A stretch of 10,155 nucleotides of DNA from Candidatus Muproteobacteria bacterium. GTDB lineage: Bacteria; Pseudomonadota; Gammaproteobacteria; Acidiferrobacterales; Sulfurifustaceae. The position numbers and the translations under genes were made by a program. The DNA lies in contig JAHFQD010000037.1 of NCBI GenBank assembly GCA_023266455.1, positions 1 to 10,155 of the forward strand, read 5' to 3'. Of this stretch, positions 1-6,937 are shown piece after piece. Position 1 is the first letter of the stretch, and every line of letters begins with the position of its first letter. The notes beneath the pieces are model-generated. The model did not search any database. It was not told the origin of the DNA and saw nothing but the letters and a program-made list of their open reading frames with translations.

Positions 1-176
1 TGGCTCGCGCTCACCGTTTCCAACGCAATGCCCACCGTTTCCCGCTTGCCCAGCGGTACGCGCACACGAGCGCCTACGGGCACGTCGATCGACGAAGCGT
101 GGGGTGGCAGATAATCAAAGGGCTGATAAAAAGGGGCGGGAACTGCGATGCGATAAATGCGCGTGGGTGACGACAT
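1..176 (-). CDS. priA: Primosomal protein N' (replication restart helicase PriA), N-terminal fragment
   Basis: The first 58 residues are visible and the gene runs off the left edge. Translation from the ATG at 176-174 begins MSSPTRIYRIAVPAPFYQPF and continues with DYLPP, then PVGARVRVPLGKRE and VGIALE. This is the characteristic start of PriA: short beta strands, the FDYLLP-like motif, and the G-x-R-V-x-V-P-F/L-G-K motif of the 3'-end DNA-binding domain. PriA is the superfamily 2 helicase that reloads the replisome at stalled forks and D-loops; the helicase and zinc-binding parts lie outside the window. There is no strong Shine-Dalgarno sequence ahead of the ATG, only a weak AAAG. The gene faces away from the A+T-rich spacer 177-551, which must hold its promoter. 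The family call is secure; nothing can be said about the rest of the protein. Confidence 0.93.
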   Translation of the reverse strand, partial: MSSPTRIYRIAVPAPFYQPFDYLPPHASSIDVPVGARVRVPLGKRETVGIALETVSAS

Positions 177-222
177 AGCGCGACTTTAATGGATACGTAT
201 CGCGAGTGGGATAAGTATTTTC

Positions 223-244
223 CGTGAAACAAATTTGCTTCACG
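223..244. promoter_or_regulatory. 22-base near-perfect palindrome upstream of priA
   Basis: The half-sites are CGTGAAACAAA and TTTGCTTCACG. Ten of the 11 base pairs match around the centre, with one mismatch at 229/238. The symmetric A+T-rich core and G+C-rich ends look like an operator for a dimeric repressor or activator. It lies 46 bases before the priA ATG, where it could sit in the leader or core promoter. The alternative is an RNA hairpin in the priA leader, though a spacer-less palindrome suits a protein site better. The regulator is unknown. Confidence 0.4.
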
Positions 245-314
245 TTGAGCGATTACTCAAGATGTGTCGCTAAGTCATTGTCTATAAAGCCTCCGTAAAC
301 TTGCTAACAGATCC

Positions 315-335
315 TGTGGATAACATTGTGGATGA
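315..335 (-). promoter_or_regulatory. Tandem DnaA-box-like sites
   Basis: TGTGGATAA at 315-323 is the exact reverse complement of the consensus DnaA box TTATCCACA. Twelve bases further on, TGTGGATGA (327-335) differs from it by one base. Both lie in the same orientation, just left of the A+T-rich block 361-470. Tandem boxes beside an A+T-rich stretch are typical of replication origins, but also of DnaA-regulated promoters. A single perfect 9-mer can occur by chance, so the pairing and context carry the argument. Confidence 0.45.
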
Positions 336-478
336 ATGACTAAAACGGAAACGCATCGTCGAATAAAAAAGGGAAATACGAAAAATGATCAAAAAATAGA
401 ATGCTATTTATATTTATTAAATTCAATCACTTAAATCAATATCGGACTAAATAGAAGGGATATTTTTCAGTTAGCACT

Positions 479-503
479 CGGCGGATTCAGTGAAAATCCA
501 CCG
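479..503 (-). terminator. Hairpin downstream of the GGDEF-EAL gene, possible weak terminator
   Basis: On the minus strand, arms 503-495 and 487-479 form a nine-pair stem (one G-U pair) with a seven-base loop. It lies about 50 bases beyond the GGDEF-EAL stop codon, where a terminator would be expected. There is no run of U after the stem: the next transcribed bases are AGUGCUAACUGAAAAAUA. An intrinsic terminator is therefore doubtful. It could instead be an RNA-stabilising hairpin or chance. Confidence 0.2.
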
Positions 504-504
504 A

Positions 505-513
505 TGTGCATAA
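505..513 (-). promoter_or_regulatory. DnaA-box-like site, right side of the A+T-rich block
   Basis: TGTGCATAA is the reverse complement of TTATGCACA, which fits the relaxed DnaA-box consensus TT(A/T)TNCACA. It lies 35 bases to the right of the A+T-rich block, in the same orientation as the two sites at 315-335. The match is to a degenerate consensus, so on its own it is weak. Confidence 0.3.
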
Positions 514-551
514 ACAATTTGCAAGGATTATTTTTCGATCGCGACGGCGCG

Positions 552-2915
552 TTACGGCGCCATCCGATTATGGCGTTCAGTGCGGGGTTTTTCGACATTG
601 GCGAAGCCCCAAGCGGACTGCGCCAACCACTCTTCCAGCTCCGCGCCCGTCAGCGGGCGTCCGACGTAGTTACCTTGCGCCAGATCGCAGCCCAAAGTCC
701 GAAGCCGTTTGAGCGCAGTTTCGTTTTCCACGCCTTCCGCGACGACTTTCAGCCCGAGATTATGCGCGAGATCGATGCTGGTGCGGACGATCGCGGCGTC
801 GTTCTCGTCCGTGGCCATGCCGATGATGAATGACTTGTCTATTTTGAGTTCGCTGACCGGCAATTTTTTCAGATGATTCAGCGACGAGAAGCCGATGCCG
901 AAATCATCGATGGAAATTCTTATTCCCAGCGCCGCCAGTTGGCCTAGGAGCTCCGACGTACGCGACGCATCCGTCATAACCGCGCCTTCCGTGACTTCGA
1001 TCACGAGTGCGCTGGCTTCCACGCCATGCGCCGAGAGCTGCTCGGCGATGCTTTCGACCACCGACGGGTCTTGCAAATCACGTATCGAGAGATTTACCGA
1101 TACCGCCAACGGCGAGCTGTGCCGCCGCAAGGTGCGCACGCGTTTCAGCGCCTCGCTCACGACCCACGACATCAAGCCGCGAATCAATCCAGACTGTTCG
1201 AGCAGCGGAATAAAGCTGCCGGGCAACAGAATGCCGTCGCGCGGATGCCGCCAACGCGTGAGCGCTTCGATGCCGGTCACTTTGTTCGTAGCGAGATTCA
1301 CGATCGGCTGGTAATACAGCTCGAATTGTTCTTCTTGCACCGCTTGGTGGAGATCCGACAGCAGCGTCAGCCGCATCGGATAATTCTGATCCATGCCCGC
1401 GTCATAAAACGCATAGCCGATACTGTTACGTTTGGCCGAGTACATCGCGACATCGGCGCGTTGCATCAACACGCTAGCGTCGATGCTGTGCTCTGGATAC
1501 GAGGTGATGCCGATAGAAGCGCTGATATTTAGGCTGTATCCCTCGATGGTGAACGGCGCCCGCAGTGCCTGCAATAACATACGCGCCGCCGTGCCAGCGT
1601 GTTTCGCGTCTAACGCCGGTAGGAGTACCGCGAATTCATCGCCGCCGATGCGCGCTACCGTATCGGAGTCGCGCAGTTTCGAAAGCAAGCGCTGCGCGAC
1701 TTGCGTCAGCAGTAAATCGCCAGTTTGATGTCCAAGCGTATCGTTGATGTCTTTAAAGCGATCCAGATCCATCACAATTAGCGCGAAAGCATTGCCTTCG
1801 CTCTTGGCGTCGACGATGGCCTGCTGCAGACGATCGCGGAAACAGGTGCGGTTGGGTAAATCGGTAAGCGCGTCGATACTGGCGGCGCGGGTGAGGTTGT
1901 CGTTCATCTGCCGCATGTGCGTGCTAACGTGATTGAACCCGTTCACCAATTCCGTCATTTCGCTGTTAGCGACGACGTCGATTTGTTCACCCAAACTGGT
2001 TTTGTCGTGACGCAGGCGCTGCAGTTTCGACGTCAGCAAATGTAGCGGCTTCAACACCGTGCGCTCATGCGCTAGCAGGGCGAGCAAGATCAGCAAGCCG
2101 GTGGCGATCGCTAGGCTGAGCAAAATCAAATAACGCGTGCTTGAAATCCGCTCCGAAAAAGCGCTCATATCTTTCGACAGTTCGAAAAAAATCGGCGTGA
2201 CCTTCGCCGCCGAGGCATAAACCACGTAATTCGCCACCAAGCGATCTTCGGCCGATGCGCTCGGCCATTCCGGTGATTGATAAATCACCGCGCCTTCGGC
2301 GTGATGCAAGCGCAGCGGCGAATCGAGTTTGCGTTCGACGGCAGTCAAAGCCGGCAACAAATCGCCGACCATGTAGAAATAACCGCCGCCCTGAATCTGT
2401 AGCGGCACCACCGCGACGTAGTAAGGTTTATCCCCCGATAAGCACACGCGATGCGCGGAGCGGCTGCGCTCCGGCGCCGACGCCAACCGCGCCAATAACG
2501 ACGGACACGGCGGCGCGTTCAAACCGGGATCGTTGGTAAACGTCGCCAAGGGCGCGAGCTTGCCGTCGAAAAGGTAAAGCCCATTGAGCTGGATGTTGAC
2601 CGCGATACTCGCGGCGTATTGGAATAAATCGTCTAACGCATGATTCATCGCCGGCGTCGAACGCGCGGACAACGCCTTGGTAAAAGCCGGGTCGCGCTGC
2701 GCCTGGCGCGCGAGCACGCGCGCTTGCGCTTCGAACTCTTCGCGCAGTCCGTTGACTTCGGCGCGCAGGAAGTCGGACATGGTCGCGCGCTGCGTATCAA
2801 GCATCGCGTGACGATATATTTCGCTGCTTAAGTACGTGAACGCCATGCCGACGATGCCGATCCCAAGCACGGTCAAAACGAAACTCGCGCGCAGCGAAAA
2901 TCGGCTACGAAACAT
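552..2915 (-). CDS. Membrane-anchored diguanylate cyclase/phosphodiesterase (GGDEF-EAL)
   Basis: This 787-residue protein has two transmembrane helices (about 8-29 and 262-282) around a periplasmic sensor region (about 31-260) that I cannot assign to a family. The sensor has two cysteines, C137 and C158, that could pair. A HAMP-like linker (about 283-345) leads to a GGDEF domain and then an EAL domain. The cyclase site GGDEF (424-428) is intact, with the inhibitory RxxD site at R415-D418, exactly five residues upstream. The phosphodiesterase site keeps E550-A-L, N608, E640, D670-D671, K691, E727 and Q747. Loop 6 reads DFGIGFSS where DFGTGYSS is usual. Both activities look possible, making or degrading c-di-GMP in response to a periplasmic signal. 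I chose ATG 2915, preceded by AGAGG nine bases upstream, over the in-frame TTG at 2963, which would add 16 residues before the membrane helix. It is divergent from the fructosamine-kinase gene. Confidence 0.92.
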   Translation of the reverse strand: MFRSRFSLRASFVLTVLGIGIVGMAFTYLSSEIYRHAMLDTQRATMSDFLRAEVNGLREEFEAQARVLARQAQRDPAFTKALSARSTPAMNHALDDLFQYAASIAVNIQLNGLYLFDGKLAPLATFTNDPGLNAPPCPSLLARLASAPERSRSAHRVCLSGDKPYYVAVVPLQIQGGGYFYMVGDLLPALTAVERKLDSPLRLHHAEGAVIYQSPEWPSASAEDRLVANYVVYASAAKVTPIFFELSKDMSAFSERISSTRYLILLSLAIATGLLILLALLAHERTVLKPLHLLTSKLQRLRHDKTSLGEQIDVVANSEMTELVNGFNHVSTHMRQMNDNLTRAASIDALTDLPNRTCFRDRLQQAIVDAKSEGNAFALIVMDLDRFKDINDTLGHQTGDLLLTQVAQRLLSKLRDSDTVARIGGDEFAVLLPALDAKHAGTAARMLLQALRAPFTIEGYSLNISASIGITSYPEHSIDASVLMQRADVAMYSAKRNSIGYAFYDAGMDQNYPMRLTLLSDLHQAVQEEQFELYYQPIVNLATNKVTGIEALTRWRHPRDGILLPGSFIPLLEQSGLIRGLMSWVVSEALKRVRTLRRHSSPLAVSVNLSIRDLQDPSVVESIAEQLSAHGVEASALVIEVTEGAVMTDASRTSELLGQLAALGIRISIDDFGIGFSSLNHLKKLPVSELKIDKSFIIGMATDENDAAIVRTSIDLAHNLGLKVVAEGVENETALKRLRTLGCDLAQGNYVGRPLTGAELEEWLAQSAWGFANVEKPRTERHNRMAP

Positions 2916-3173
2916 GGCGAGAATCCTCTCGTGATACTTGCGGTGCGCTGCGATAGCGCGCAAAAAGCGACGGCGGACGGGAACTGCGGAAGCGCATACT
3001 TTTATGTCTCTCTATTATTTACCCGTTAAAATCGAGGTCGGGTTACCCCTGCCGTCCTGGCGATCCTGTAGGAATTTCTGCAATAGTGATGCCACGGGTG
3101 GTCAAAAGACGGTGATACCGCCGTTTGTATCGGCATCTAGAGGGTATTTTCGTGACCCTCGGTAAACCGCTAA
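2916..3173. other. 258-base divergent spacer with possible structured leader RNA
   Basis: No gene is visible. The spacer separates the minus-strand GGDEF-EAL gene from the plus-strand fructosamine-kinase gene and should hold both promoters. On the plus strand, GATGCC (3088-3093) can pair with GGCATC (3132-3137). Inside this lies CGGT-GAT-ACCG (3110-3120). A further hairpin, GAGGGT (3140-3145) with ACCCTC (3155-3160), ends 13 bases before the ATG at 3174. I did not recognise a known riboswitch. TATTAT at 3013-3018 could be a plus-strand -10 box, but no good -35 accompanies it. Confidence 0.35.
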
Positions 3174-4067
3174 ATGTCAGAGTTATTTGAGAAATCACCC
3201 ATGTTTTTGTGGGAAACCATCGCGCAACGACTTTCCGCCGCTACCGGACGAAGTTTCGAATTCGCCGGACAATCGCAACTCGGCGGCGGCAGCATTAACC
3301 GCGCGACCGTTGTTCAGGGACGCGACGGCCGTCGCTACTTCGTTAAGTTCAATCGGCGCGACGCGCTACCCATGTTCGAAGCCGAGGCCGAAGGTCTGCG
3401 CGAACTGGCGCGCACGGCGACACTGCGCGTACCGATTCCAGTTAACGTCGGCAACGCCGAGAACGAAGCGTTTTTGATTTTGGAATACCTGGAATTAACC
3501 GGCGTCGAAAATTCGGCGCAACTCGGGCGCGGGCTCGCGGCGCTGCATCGAACCACGCAGTCGCGTTTCGGCTGGCATCGAGACAACACCATCGGCTCGA
3601 CGCCGCAGATCAATACTTGGAACGACGACTGGGTGGTGTTCTTTCGCGAACAACGATTAGCGTTTCAACTGCGCTTCACCGATGGCGCGTTGCGAGAACT
3701 CGGTGAACAATTGTTGGAACGGCTACCGATTTTTTTTCGTGGTTATCGACCGATCGCGTCGTTATTGCACGGCGACTTATGGAGCGGCAACACCGGCGCG
3801 ACGCGCGACGGCGCAGCGGTGATCTTCGACCCGGCGGTGTATTACGGCGATCGCGAAGCGGATATCGCCATGACCGAACTCTTCGGCGGTTTCGCGCACG
3901 CCTTCTACGACGCCTACCGCGAGGCATGGCCGTTGGATGCGGGTTACGCCACGCGCAAGACTCTCTACAACCTCTACCACGTGCTCAATCATCACCGCCT
4001 CTTCGGCGGTGGTTACGCGACACAAGCAGGACGGATGATGCGACAGCTGCTGAGCGAAGCGCGTTAG
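3174..4067 (+). CDS. Fructosamine-3-kinase family protein (FN3K/YniA-like)
   Basis: This 297-residue soluble protein-kinase-fold enzyme phosphorylates ketosamines (fructosamine or ribulosamine adducts on glycated proteins or amines), so that the adduct falls off. The signature is complete. GGGSINR (37-43) is the nucleotide loop and YFVKFN carries the ATP-binding lysine K58. FEAEAEGLR follows, then the catalytic loop HGDLWSGN (199-206), the metal-binding FDPAVYYGDREAD (218-230), and the family tail YNLYHVLNHHRLFGGGY (265-281). Some relatives have a redox-active cysteine in the glycine-rich loop; here that position is serine (S40). The ATG at 3174 has no clear ribosome-binding site. An internal ATG at 3201 (MFLWETIAQRL) aligns better with where family members usually start, so the first nine residues are uncertain. 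It converges with the FGGY kinase gene with a gap of only three bases. The true substrate cannot be read from sequence. Confidence 0.92.
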   Translation: MSELFEKSPMFLWETIAQRLSAATGRSFEFAGQSQLGGGSINRATVVQGRDGRRYFVKFNRRDALPMFEAEAEGLRELARTATLRVPIPVNVGNAENEAFLILEYLELTGVENSAQLGRGLAALHRTTQSRFGWHRDNTIGSTPQINTWNDDWVVFFREQRLAFQLRFTDGALRELGEQLLERLPIFFRGYRPIASLLHGDLWSGNTGATRDGAAVIFDPAVYYGDREADIAMTELFGGFAHAFYDAYREAWPLDAGYATRKTLYNLYHVLNHHRLFGGGYATQAGRMMRQLLSEAR

Positions 4068-4070
4068 CCG

Positions 4071-5501
4071 TCAGGTGATACAGGCGCTATCCATCTCGGC
4101 ACGCCAACGACGATAACGCTCGCGCAGTGGCGCGTTCGGTCTGGGCGTGAATTCAACACTCGCGGGCGCCGGCCAATTCGGTCGATCGGCAAGCAGCCAC
4201 GCTAATCCGCGCGCGGTCGCCTCAGGTTCGTCGGGGCGACGCGCGGGCAATCCGGTTAGATCGGCCAACCGCTGGCACAGTCCATCGTGACGCGCTAATC
4301 CACCGGTGACGAATAAATTCGTCAACGACCCGACGCTCGATAGACGATCCACATTAACGCCGAGCAGAAATACGATGCTCTCGACAACCGCCAGCGCGCG
4401 CTGCCAGGACTCGCCTTCGCCCAAAAACCGCGTCGGAAAATTCGCTTCCCAATACGGCGCGCCGAGACCACCGATGCCGTTGAGAAAAATCGGCAGCTCG
4501 GTGTCGCGCGCGAGCCATGCGGTCAGTTGTGCCTCGAGATCGGGAAGATTTAATTCTTGTTTCGCCCACGCCAATGCGGCGCCGGCCCCGTTGACCGTGC
4601 CTTCAATCGCGTACACGGCGCCGGCGTTTTCGCGCAACACGCAACTCGTGAGGAGACCAGACGCGCGCCGCGGCGCGCGCACCACGCGCTGCGCGAAAGC
4701 ACCGGTGCCGATATTGAGATAAGCGGTGTCGTCGGCCGGTGTACCGAAAGCGAATAGCGCCGCCGCTTGATCGCCGGTAAGCGTCGTCAACGGAACGCGC
4801 GCGGCGTTGATCGACAATGTTCCCAAATCCGACGTCGTGCTGGTCGACGTCGGCAAAACATCGCCCGGCACACCGAATAAATCCAGCAGCGACGCGTCCC
4901 AATCGCCGGTTTCGATCGACCACAACAACGTGCGTTGTGCGTTGGCGGGATCCACCACGAACGGGCGGGTATCGGACAAACTGAAGGTCAGAAAACTTGC
5001 CAACGGACCGATTGCCAGCCGACCGGCATGGCGCGCCGTGCGCACCGCCTCGAGATTTTCCAAACACCATCGAAACTTGGATGCGCCGTAATGCGGCGAC
5101 AATCGCAGTCCGGTACGGCGTTCGATATCTGCCGCGTGCGGCTCGAACAAGGCGAGCCAAGCGTGAGCGCGCCGGTCTTGCCACGAAATCACCGGCGACA
5201 ACGCGCGCCCAGTTTGGCGATCCCAGCAAACTAGACTCGAACGCTGCGTCGCGAGGCCGGCGCTAACCACCTCCGCGGCGCGCGCGCCGAGCGTCGCGAT
5301 CACCTCCCGTGCGGCTTGGCGCAAGGAGGCGACGACTTCTTCAGGATTTTGTTCGACGCGATCGTCCGCCGGTTGCTGCGTCGTCACGTCACGCATGGCG
5401 CGCGCCACGACCTCGCCGCGCGCATCGAGAATCAGCGCGCGGCTGGCGTGACCGCCTTGATCGAGGCAGAGGTAAAGCGGAAGGCGAGCGGCGTGCGACA
5501 C
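4071..5501 (-). CDS. FGGY-family carbohydrate kinase, glycerol-kinase-like, substrate unknown
   Basis: This 476-residue cytoplasmic sugar or polyol kinase has the FGGY architecture. The N-terminal phosphate loop DQGGHASR (14-21) corresponds to DQGTTSSR of GlpK. TQRSSLVCWD (85-94) and ISWQDRR (105-111) follow. GDQAAA (243-248) carries the catalytic-base aspartate D244. GTGAF (265-269), GLGAPYW (345-351) and GGLARHD (400-406) complete the set. By eye it is closest to glycerol kinase, but positions that hold glycerol in GlpK differ: R83-E84 corresponds to R87-S88, and the Y135 region to PHYGAS. A different polyol or ketose is therefore likely. It starts with GTG, 12 bases after the cysQ stop, without a Shine-Dalgarno sequence, so it is probably translated by coupling to cysQ. 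It is the last gene of nudE-cysQ-kinase and converges with the fructosamine-kinase gene. Confidence 0.88.
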   Translation of the reverse strand: MSHAARLPLYLCLDQGGHASRALILDARGEVVARAMRDVTTQQPADDRVEQNPEEVVASLRQAAREVIATLGARAAEVVSAGLATQRSSLVCWDRQTGRALSPVISWQDRRAHAWLALFEPHAADIERRTGLRLSPHYGASKFRWCLENLEAVRTARHAGRLAIGPLASFLTFSLSDTRPFVVDPANAQRTLLWSIETGDWDASLLDLFGVPGDVLPTSTSTTSDLGTLSINAARVPLTTLTGDQAAALFAFGTPADDTAYLNIGTGAFAQRVVRAPRRASGLLTSCVLRENAGAVYAIEGTVNGAGAALAWAKQELNLPDLEAQLTAWLARDTELPIFLNGIGGLGAPYWEANFPTRFLGEGESWQRALAVVESIVFLLGVNVDRLSSVGSLTNLFVTGGLARHDGLCQRLADLTGLPARRPDEPEATARGLAWLLADRPNWPAPASVEFTPRPNAPLRERYRRWRAEMDSACIT

Positions 5502-5513
5502 GCGGCGTCGACG

Positions 5514-6332
5514 TTACGGTGATGCCAGAAGTTCCACCGGCAAGTATTGCGTCCAATCGTGGCCGCCGGCGCCGCTGACGATGAACCAAGGATTGTGCAG
5601 ATCCGGTTTGTTATACGTCAACGGACGCCGTTGCATATCGACGACTTCTCCGCCCGCCTCTTCTACGACGCTTTGCGCGGCGGCGGTGTCCCATTCCATC
5701 GTCGGACCGAGACGCGGATAGACGTCGGCTTTGCCGGCAGCGACGAGACACAGTTTGAGACTCGATCCCATACTCGTGATCTCGTGCGATCCGATACGTT
5801 GCAGAAAATCGGTCGTCTCTTTACCCGCGTGCGAACGGCTGGCGACGACCGTTGGATGATCGCCAGCGAAACGACGCGCGCGAATCGTCGTCGGCGCATC
5901 GCTGCCACGTTGATAAAACGCGCCGCGGCCACGGCAAGCGGAAAACGTTTCATCGCGCACTGGCACGTGCACCACGCCCAACACCGGCCGACCGCCTTCG
6001 ATGAGCGCGATGTTGACGGTGAACTCGCCGTTGCGCGAAATAAATTCCTTGGTACCGTCGAGCGGATCCACCAACCAAAAACGTCGCCATTGCGAACGTT
6101 GCGCATATTCCACTTGCGCCGACTCCTCCGACAGCACCGGTATCTCTGGAGTCAATTCGCTTAAACGTTGCGCGATCCATTCATGCGAAACCCGATCGGC
6201 TTCCGTCAGCGGCGAACGATCGTCCTTTTGCGTAACGCCGAAATCGCGCTCGTACACTTGTAAAATCCGCTTCCCCGCTTCTTGCGCCACCACGCACACG
6301 TCGTTTAGATACGAATACGAATCCCGCGTCAT
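5514..6332 (-). CDS. cysQ: 3'(2'),5'-bisphosphate nucleotidase CysQ
   Basis: This 272-residue member of the inositol-monophosphatase superfamily removes the 3'-phosphate from 3'-phosphoadenosine 5'-phosphate (and PAPS), a toxic by-product of sulfate assimilation. The three metal-site motifs are present: LSEES (67-71), WLVDPLDGTKEF (86-97) and WDTAAAQSVVEEAGG (214-228). The KEF after DGT and NGEFTVNIALIEGG match CysQ rather than SuhB. The ATG at 6332 is preceded by AGGGAG seven bases upstream and overlaps the nudE stop as ATGA, so it is preferred over a frame extending to 6443, which would only read into nudE. It lies between nudE and the FGGY kinase in a tight minus-strand operon. Length and motifs are typical, with nothing missing. 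Confidence 0.94.
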   Translation of the reverse strand: MTRDSYSYLNDVCVVAQEAGKRILQVYERDFGVTQKDDRSPLTEADRVSHEWIAQRLSELTPEIPVLSEESAQVEYAQRSQWRRFWLVDPLDGTKEFISRNGEFTVNIALIEGGRPVLGVVHVPVRDETFSACRGRGAFYQRGSDAPTTIRARRFAGDHPTVVASRSHAGKETTDFLQRIGSHEITSMGSSLKLCLVAAGKADVYPRLGPTMEWDTAAAQSVVEEAGGEVVDMQRRPLTYNKPDLHNPWFIVSGAGGHDWTQYLPVELLASP

Positions 6333-6883
6333 GTTTTTCTCCCTTGTAGAAAGCGTTCGCGCACCATATAAAGCGCGGCGATCGACCGCGCCTCGGTGCA
6401 ATCTTCTTGCTCCAACAGTTGCGGCAACTGCTCCAGCGACCACGGCACGACTTCGATTTCTTCCGGCTCGTCACCTTCTAGACGCGCTGGATACAAATCC
6501 TCAGCGAGAAAAATATGCGTCGCATGACTGAAGTAGCCGGGAGAAAGCGTCATGGACTTGAGTTGTGTCAGCCGGCGCGCGGCGTAGCCGACTTCCTCGC
6601 GGATTTCCCGATTGGCGGCGGCGGCCAAATCTTCGCCCGGCTCGACACGGCCCTTCGGCAGCGCCAATTCGTAGCGCTCGACACCGGCGGCGTATTCGCG
6701 GATTAGCAGCACCGTCGTCGCATCCAACATCGGCACCACCAAGACCGCGCCGGCGGAACTGCTCTTGAGGCGCTCGTATTGCACTTCGCGTCCGTTGGAA
6801 AACCGCAGACCTAACTGCTCGACGTGAAACAAGCGCGAGCGCGCGACGGTCTCTTTGGCGGTGATGACGGGCTTGTTCTTCAT
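6329..6883 (-). CDS. nudE: ADP compounds hydrolase NudE (Nudix)
   Basis: This 184-residue Nudix hydrolase has a perfect Nudix box, G-x5-E-x7-REIREEVGY (78-100). Downstream, SPGYFSHATHIFLAEDLYP (114-132) and EPEEIEVVPW (139-148) match NudE, which splits ADP-ribose, NADH, Ap3A and similar ADP compounds. The length is about that of the E. coli enzyme (186 residues). It begins at the ATG at 6883 with little ribosome-binding sequence. A TAGAAT at 6898-6893 could be its -10 box, giving a very short leader. It is the first gene of the operon with cysQ (4-base overlap) and is divergent from yrfG. Confidence 0.94.
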   Translation of the reverse strand: MKNKPVITAKETVARSRLFHVEQLGLRFSNGREVQYERLKSSSAGAVLVVPMLDATTVLLIREYAAGVERYELALPKGRVEPGEDLAAAANREIREEVGYAARRLTQLKSMTLSPGYFSHATHIFLAEDLYPARLEGDEPEEIEVVPWSLEQLPQLLEQEDCTEARSIAALYMVRERFLQGRKT

Positions 6884-6906
6884 AAGTTTGTCATTCTAAT
6901 CGCGCT

Positions 6907-6920
6907 TGGCGCGCGCGCCA
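6907..6920. repeat. Perfect 14-base GC palindrome in the nudE/yrfG divergent promoter
   Basis: TGGCGCGCGCGCCA reads the same on both strands. It lies where the -35 of the yrfG promoter would be, between that promoter and the nudE -10 candidate. It could be an operator or a site of unusual helix structure, since alternating C-G favours Z-DNA, or it may simply reflect the high G+C content. Confidence 0.35.
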
Positions 6921-6937
6921 GGGCTTTTCGGCGACGC

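Larger units (their letters stand above)
177..551. other. 375-base non-coding A+T-rich spacer, priA upstream region
   Basis: I see no convincing gene here. The spacer lies between the start of priA and the end of the GGDEF-EAL gene, both on the minus strand, so it must carry the priA promoter and any terminator of the upstream gene. By my count 85 of the 110 bases from 361 to 470 are A or T (77%), in sharp contrast to the flanking genes. It contains a 22-base palindrome at 223-244, a pair of TGTGGAT sites at 315-335, a DnaA-box-like TGTGCATAA at 505-513, and a hairpin at 479-503. GATC occurs at 387-390 flanked by A-runs. I could not identify a clean -35/-10 pair for priA. Confidence 0.7.

Noticed and set aside
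391..410. Small inverted repeat AAATAG/CTATTT as a terminator or operator
   Set aside because: Six A/T-rich pairs in an A+T-rich stretch are expected by chance, and no gene ends nearby on the plus strand.
504..2831. Several plus-strand open frames of 60-170 codons opposite the GGDEF-EAL gene
   Set aside because: They are antisense to a complete, motif-rich gene in high-G+C DNA. Their translations show no domain and no ribosome-binding sites.
2916..2963. Extending the GGDEF-EAL protein to a TTG at 2963
   Set aside because: ATG 2915 has AGAGG at good spacing and starts just before the first membrane helix. The extra 16 residues have no support.
2916..3173. A c-di-GMP riboswitch between the GGDEF-EAL and fructosamine-kinase genes
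   Set aside because: I looked for the conserved GEMM-type core and did not find it. The hairpins seen do not match a riboswitch I know.
4071..5501. Calling the FGGY kinase glpK
   Set aside because: Key glycerol-contacting positions differ, and there is no glycerol facilitator or glycerol-3-phosphate dehydrogenase gene nearby.
6333..6443. Extending CysQ upstream to 6443
   Set aside because: The extension lies wholly inside nudE. The ATG at 6332 has a good ribosome-binding site and overlaps the nudE stop as ATGA.
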